A stretch of 64,000 bases of DNA from Chlorogloeopsis fritschii PCC 6912 (lineage in GTDB: Bacteria > Cyanobacteriota > Cyanobacteriia > Cyanobacteriales > Nostocaceae): assembly GCF_000317285.1 (NCBI RefSeq), contig NZ_AJLN01000116.1, positions 372,001 to 436,000 of the forward strand, read 5' to 3'. A program made the position numbers and the translations under genes. The notes under the pieces were generated by a model that was not told the DNA's origin, made no database searches, and saw only the letters and a program-made list of their open reading frames with translations. Positions 61,010-64,000 of this stretch are shown here, in pieces. Numbering within the stretch: position 1 is the first letter of the stretch; each line of letters begins with the position of its first letter.

Positions 61010-63985
61010 TCAACGCACAACCCCTAAGGCAAAATTCACCGTGTAGGGTTCCTCCAAAGATTGCTGAGTACTGGCTTTGATGATATCCAGATAGTGACGC
61101 AGAGACTGCAATTGTGTGGTATTGGGACGATAGATAAAGTTGCCTTGTTTTTCAAAAAGTGGTGCTTCTGCGATCGCCTTATAATCTGAATTTTCTCTAG
61201 AAATTTGGGCAAGCCAGTTATAGGCTGTACCGCTAGGCAAAAAACCAGGAGGTAGTTCACCTTCTAGAAAAGCTAGTAGGCGTTGCTGACAAGTACGAGT
61301 ATTGATGCCACGATTCTCGAATAATTCGATCACATCGTTTAAAGATACGGCTCGCTCTGGAATCAGGCGCAGTAACTCTGTAAACAGGAAATAATCGGTG
61401 TACTGTTGCTTGGGTACCTCTAAAACCTGCGGATGTAGAGGCAGCATCGCTAAACCATAGGCTACCCGGCTGCAAATCGGACTGCCATTTTCATCCATGT
61501 ACGCATCTTGAATAATCCTGGCGTTGGGGAGTTTTTGCCGCAGCCAACGAGAAACTGCACCCAAACTAGCTGTGCCACCAGTCAAAATTGCTTGCTGAAT
61601 TGCTTCTGTTGGTATGCCTTTTGCTACCAACAACTTGTTGAGTTCACGGTTGAGGCGGCGCACAAACGGGACAAAGACTAGGCTTTCTAAATCCCGTCGC
61701 TGGAGGTTCCAACGCTGATCCGACAATTCCATGCTAAAAGATTCTTGGTGTTGCAAAATTAACTTTAAGGCTATGGCTGCATCCAAAACCGCCTTACCAA
61801 GTAAAGAGCTTTCGAGTCGTTGCTGAAGACGAATGCGATCGCCAACATCCGGTTCCCCAGGGCGCGGTAAAGTCAATGATTCTAACCCCAAATCCGCAAA
61901 TCTCAATTTCTCCACACCATAAACGGCTGGTTGCCAGTTCCAGGCATTACCGCTTGTTGCATTGCTATTGTCTTGATTGGAGCTAATCGGTTGTCGCCAT
62001 TTTGGTGATAACAGCAATTGGCAGATTATATCTTGCTCTATTCCCTTAGCTGCATAAGCAAAACCGTGGAGCATAAAATTATCGTGGGTTAAGTCTTCCA
62101 GGTTTTCTGGCAAATCAACCAATGCCATTTCTGTTGCCGATACCCCAATATTTATTACCAGAGTGTTGCCAACCAGAGGGCGATCGCTAATTTTGGCAGC
62201 ATGAGGAACTTGGCTCTCACTTAATTTGACGACTTCACCGTTAGCTCCATCGAGTTCTGAAAGCAAACAGGCGATCGTTTCCTCGACAAAAAACACTTGT
62301 TGAGGATGCTGGACAATTTTGCTAATCAGCAAGGCTTCGCGAATGTTAAAACGATATTGTTCCGTCCAATTCCAAGGACAGGTGCAGATGACACCAGCAA
62401 TATTATCGATCGCATCGTGGAAGATTTGTTGATCTAAACCAGCAGCCGATGCTGTTAAACCGAGAGTCGTGCTATTGCGATCGGATTTTAACGTCAACAG
62501 CAATTTTGAGAGCGATCGCGTTACCCAAACCAAAGGAACCATCGCAACTTCATTGAACTGCAATACTGGTTCCCATTTTTGCCGTTCGTTTTTATAGGGG
62601 AGGGCGATTTGCAAATAGGGTTTTAACTGTGCTGAAAAAAGATTTTGTGACACCGCAGGTGCATTGTTCGCATTAGCTTGCTCCTGTGCTTGTTTAGTTT
62701 CTGTTTCTAAGTGATGTCCAGAATAAGCTGTGGGCGGCAAATAAACTTCTGCTGGTAAACGAAATGCTTTGGTGTTAGCAATTGCTTCTGGTTGGTTTTC
62801 TGCTGACCAATAGAGAGGATGTAATTCTGCCGTAGAGCGATTTAACAGTACCGCAGAAATCCCCGTTGTACCCAAATCAATACCGAGATACCAAGCTGAG
62901 TTCCGATTATTGTACCTAGATTCTGTAATATTTCCAAACTTAGAATCTGAAGGCAAAATAATTTCTGAGGAATCTGTTGTCTCTTCCTTTCTTTCAGTTG
63001 CAGCTAACTGTGTACCAGAAAAAGTAGTAGCCAGTTGTCCCTCGACTGGTTCTTGATATTCTAAATTTTTAGCAGGCTGCTGCTCCAAATGATTTTGTTC
63101 ATCAAAATTAGCTAAATCCAGATCCAATTGCTGTAATTGCTCTCGATTCAAGGAAATTTCCGGTACATCTGAATTCTGATTTTCTGCGTGTGCCAGTAAA
63201 TTTTCCTGTGGTGAAGCAACAACATAGTTATCTGAGGAAATGCCTTCTTCCTCGGTTGTGGGAACTGATGCGTGTAACTCTACTTCAGATACCTGTTCAC
63301 TAATGCCGAAATTTGTAGTTGTCTCAGCACTAATTAGCTCTTCTGGTGGCAAAGATGAATTCTGTGTCTCTTCCGTAAATTCAATCTTATTCGATAAATC
63401 TAATAATTGTTCCCTGACAACTTCGGATATATCTTGTGTATTGATTGCGTTGGCATTGCCTGAATCTAACAAACCCGCATCTGGTTCGTCAAACCAAGGA
63501 TCTGAGCCACCAAAAATAGAATCCGGTAGTTGAACTTCATCGCTGGTGTCTGGAGTCTGAGTTTCAATATTATTCAAAAAATCATCAGGTAATTCATCTG
63601 GGAGATTAGGAGCTTCAAAAACTACTTCTTGAGGAACAAATTCTGATTCTTGTTGACTGATATTATTAGTTTCATCAACCAGAAATTCTTCTGGAACATC
63701 TTTATTTTCGACAGTTACTTCTTGATGAAATAATTCTGATATTTGCTGATTGATTGTAGTAGTTTCATCAACAGATGTTTCTTCTGGGACAACTGTATTT
63801 TCGACAGTTACTTCTTGATGAAAAATTTCTGATATTTGCTGATTGATAGCAGTAGTTTCATCAACAGTTAGCTCATGCTCTGCAACTTCATTATTCACTT
63901 CCTCAGAAGGAGTTTCAGAGTTAGCTACAATTTCAGTTCCAAACAAACTAGCATAAAGTTGCTCTACTTCATCACGAATTGACAC
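61010..63985 (-). CDS. Large Hsp70-family protein with acidic repeat N-terminus
   Basis: 991 residues from a GTG at 63985, which is preceded by GGAAAG at a suitable distance; the frame is also open to the window edge, so it may be longer. Residues 40-132 are three 31-residue repeats of VDETTxINQQISExFHQEVT type. About 250 more acidic, low-complexity residues precede the Hsp70-like ATPase at about residue 367 (WYLGIDLGTTGISAVLLNRS), with IINIGVSATEMALVDL-type phosphate-2 and LTGGTASLGAVSRWLRQKLP adenosine motifs near 790. No substrate-binding domain like DnaK follows; the end is a different helical region (LFTELLRLIPERAVSLNDV). Convergent with the J-GUN4 gene. Function unknown. Confidence 0.85.
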   Translation of the reverse strand: MSIRDEVEQLYASLFGTEIVANSETPSEEVNNEVAEHELTVDETTAINQQISEIFHQEVTVENTVVPEETSVDETTTINQQISELFHQEVTVENKDVPEEFLVDETNNISQQESEFVPQEVVFEAPNLPDELPDDFLNNIETQTPDTSDEVQLPDSIFGGSDPWFDEPDAGLLDSGNANAINTQDISEVVREQLLDLSNKIEFTEETQNSSLPPEELISAETTTNFGISEQVSEVELHASVPTTEEEGISSDNYVVASPQENLLAHAENQNSDVPEISLNREQLQQLDLDLANFDEQNHLEQQPAKNLEYQEPVEGQLATTFSGTQLAATERKEETTDSSEIILPSDSKFGNITESRYNNRNSAWYLGIDLGTTGISAVLLNRSTAELHPLYWSAENQPEAIANTKAFRLPAEVYLPPTAYSGHHLETETKQAQEQANANNAPAVSQNLFSAQLKPYLQIALPYKNERQKWEPVLQFNEVAMVPLVWVTRSLSKLLLTLKSDRNSTTLGLTASAAGLDQQIFHDAIDNIAGVICTCPWNWTEQYRFNIREALLISKIVQHPQQVFFVEETIACLLSELDGANGEVVKLSESQVPHAAKISDRPLVGNTLVINIGVSATEMALVDLPENLEDLTHDNFMLHGFAYAAKGIEQDIICQLLLSPKWRQPISSNQDNSNATSGNAWNWQPAVYGVEKLRFADLGLESLTLPRPGEPDVGDRIRLQQRLESSLLGKAVLDAAIALKLILQHQESFSMELSDQRWNLQRRDLESLVFVPFVRRLNRELNKLLVAKGIPTEAIQQAILTGGTASLGAVSRWLRQKLPNARIIQDAYMDENGSPICSRVAYGLAMLPLHPQVLEVPKQQYTDYFLFTELLRLIPERAVSLNDVIELFENRGINTRTCQQRLLAFLEGELPPGFLPSGTAYNWLAQISRENSDYKAIAEAPLFEKQGNFIYRPNTTQLQSLRHYLDIIKASTQQSLEEPYTVNFALGVVR
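63590..63868 (-). repeat. Three tandem 93-bp coding repeats in the Hsp70-like gene
   Basis: Three units of 31 codons each (residues 40-70, 71-101, 102-132). Units 1 and 2 are nearly identical (TVDETTAINQQISEIFHQEV, SVDETTTINQQISELFHQEV); unit 3 is diverged (LVDETNNISQQESEFVPQEV). The period is 93 bp. Confidence 0.9.
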
Positions 63986-64000
63986 AGAGCTTTCCGGCTC

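Noticed and set aside
1-64000. tRNA, rRNA, riboswitch or CRISPR
   Set aside because: I scanned the spacers by eye for T-arm motifs, TPP and cobalamin boxes, and regular repeats, and found none convincing; a covariance-model search could still find small RNAs.

Overview
The window reads as chromosomal DNA of a filamentous, probably heterocyst-forming (Nostocales-like) cyanobacterium. Evidence: the HIP1 octamer GCGATCGC occurs dozens of times, short palindromic and heptad repeats fill the intergenic DNA, and the gene set is typically cyanobacterial (ferredoxin sulfite reductase, fibrillin-like and PAO-like Rieske proteins, DapL, a ThiD2-ThiE fusion, DUF3134, DUF1517, GUN4 and MEKHLA proteins, SLH and DUF1565 proteins). 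No rRNA, tRNA, CRISPR array, prophage or complete IS was recognised. This is a species inference from gene content only.

Layout. 0-10 kb: the end of a membrane protein gene, an alpha/beta hydrolase-like protein lacking most of its triad, sir, a DUF389 protein, rsmE, a TPR protein, a TetR regulator carrying an IS1 InsA-like tail, an LEA-like repeat protein and a lipase. 10-17 kb: VOC and MEKHLA proteins, then a minus-strand envelope polysaccharide cluster (Wzc-like, Wza-like, cyanoexosortase-B-associated protein) followed by a DUF433/DUF5615 toxin-antitoxin pair where an exosortase gene might be expected. 17-21 kb: BNR beta-propeller, fibrillin-like and Rieske/PAO-like proteins. 21-26 kb: a second, short topA and a PD-(D/E)XK-like gene, both preceded by LexA-type palindromes, then dapL and a CapA-type phosphatase.

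26-32 kb holds a stress-type minus-strand cluster: a decayed HPF/RaiA plus cold-shock-domain gene (not previously called because of stops and a frameshift), a phosphoribosyltransferase, two dienelactone-hydrolase paralogues (one without its serine nucleophile) and an FtsH protease. 32-41 kb: HEAT-repeat protein, DUF3134, two exported proteins, DUF1517, a GT4 glycosyltransferase and thiS-thiE. 41-52 kb: two DUF1565 beta-helix proteins (one with a probable C-terminal SPOR-like segment, one with SLH domains), a YARHG protein, an orphan CcmM-like gamma-carbonic anhydrase homologue, and a damaged response-regulator/histidine-kinase pair with a perfect 63-bp tandem duplication over its transmembrane helix, preceded by four direct repeats about 44 bp apart.

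52-64 kb: a four-gene Gld-type ABC export operon (ATPase, permease, GldG-like, DUF4340), purU, a Uma2 nuclease-like protein, a TacA/TacT toxin-antitoxin pair, a J-domain-GUN4 fusion and a large Hsp70-like protein with an acidic repeat-bearing N-terminus that may run beyond the window edge.

The most distinctive non-coding signal is a 45-73 bp palindromic element (ends GAGGCAG and GCCGT) inserted into other palindromic repeats. In three places removing it restores the host repeat exactly, and empty host sites are present in the same window.
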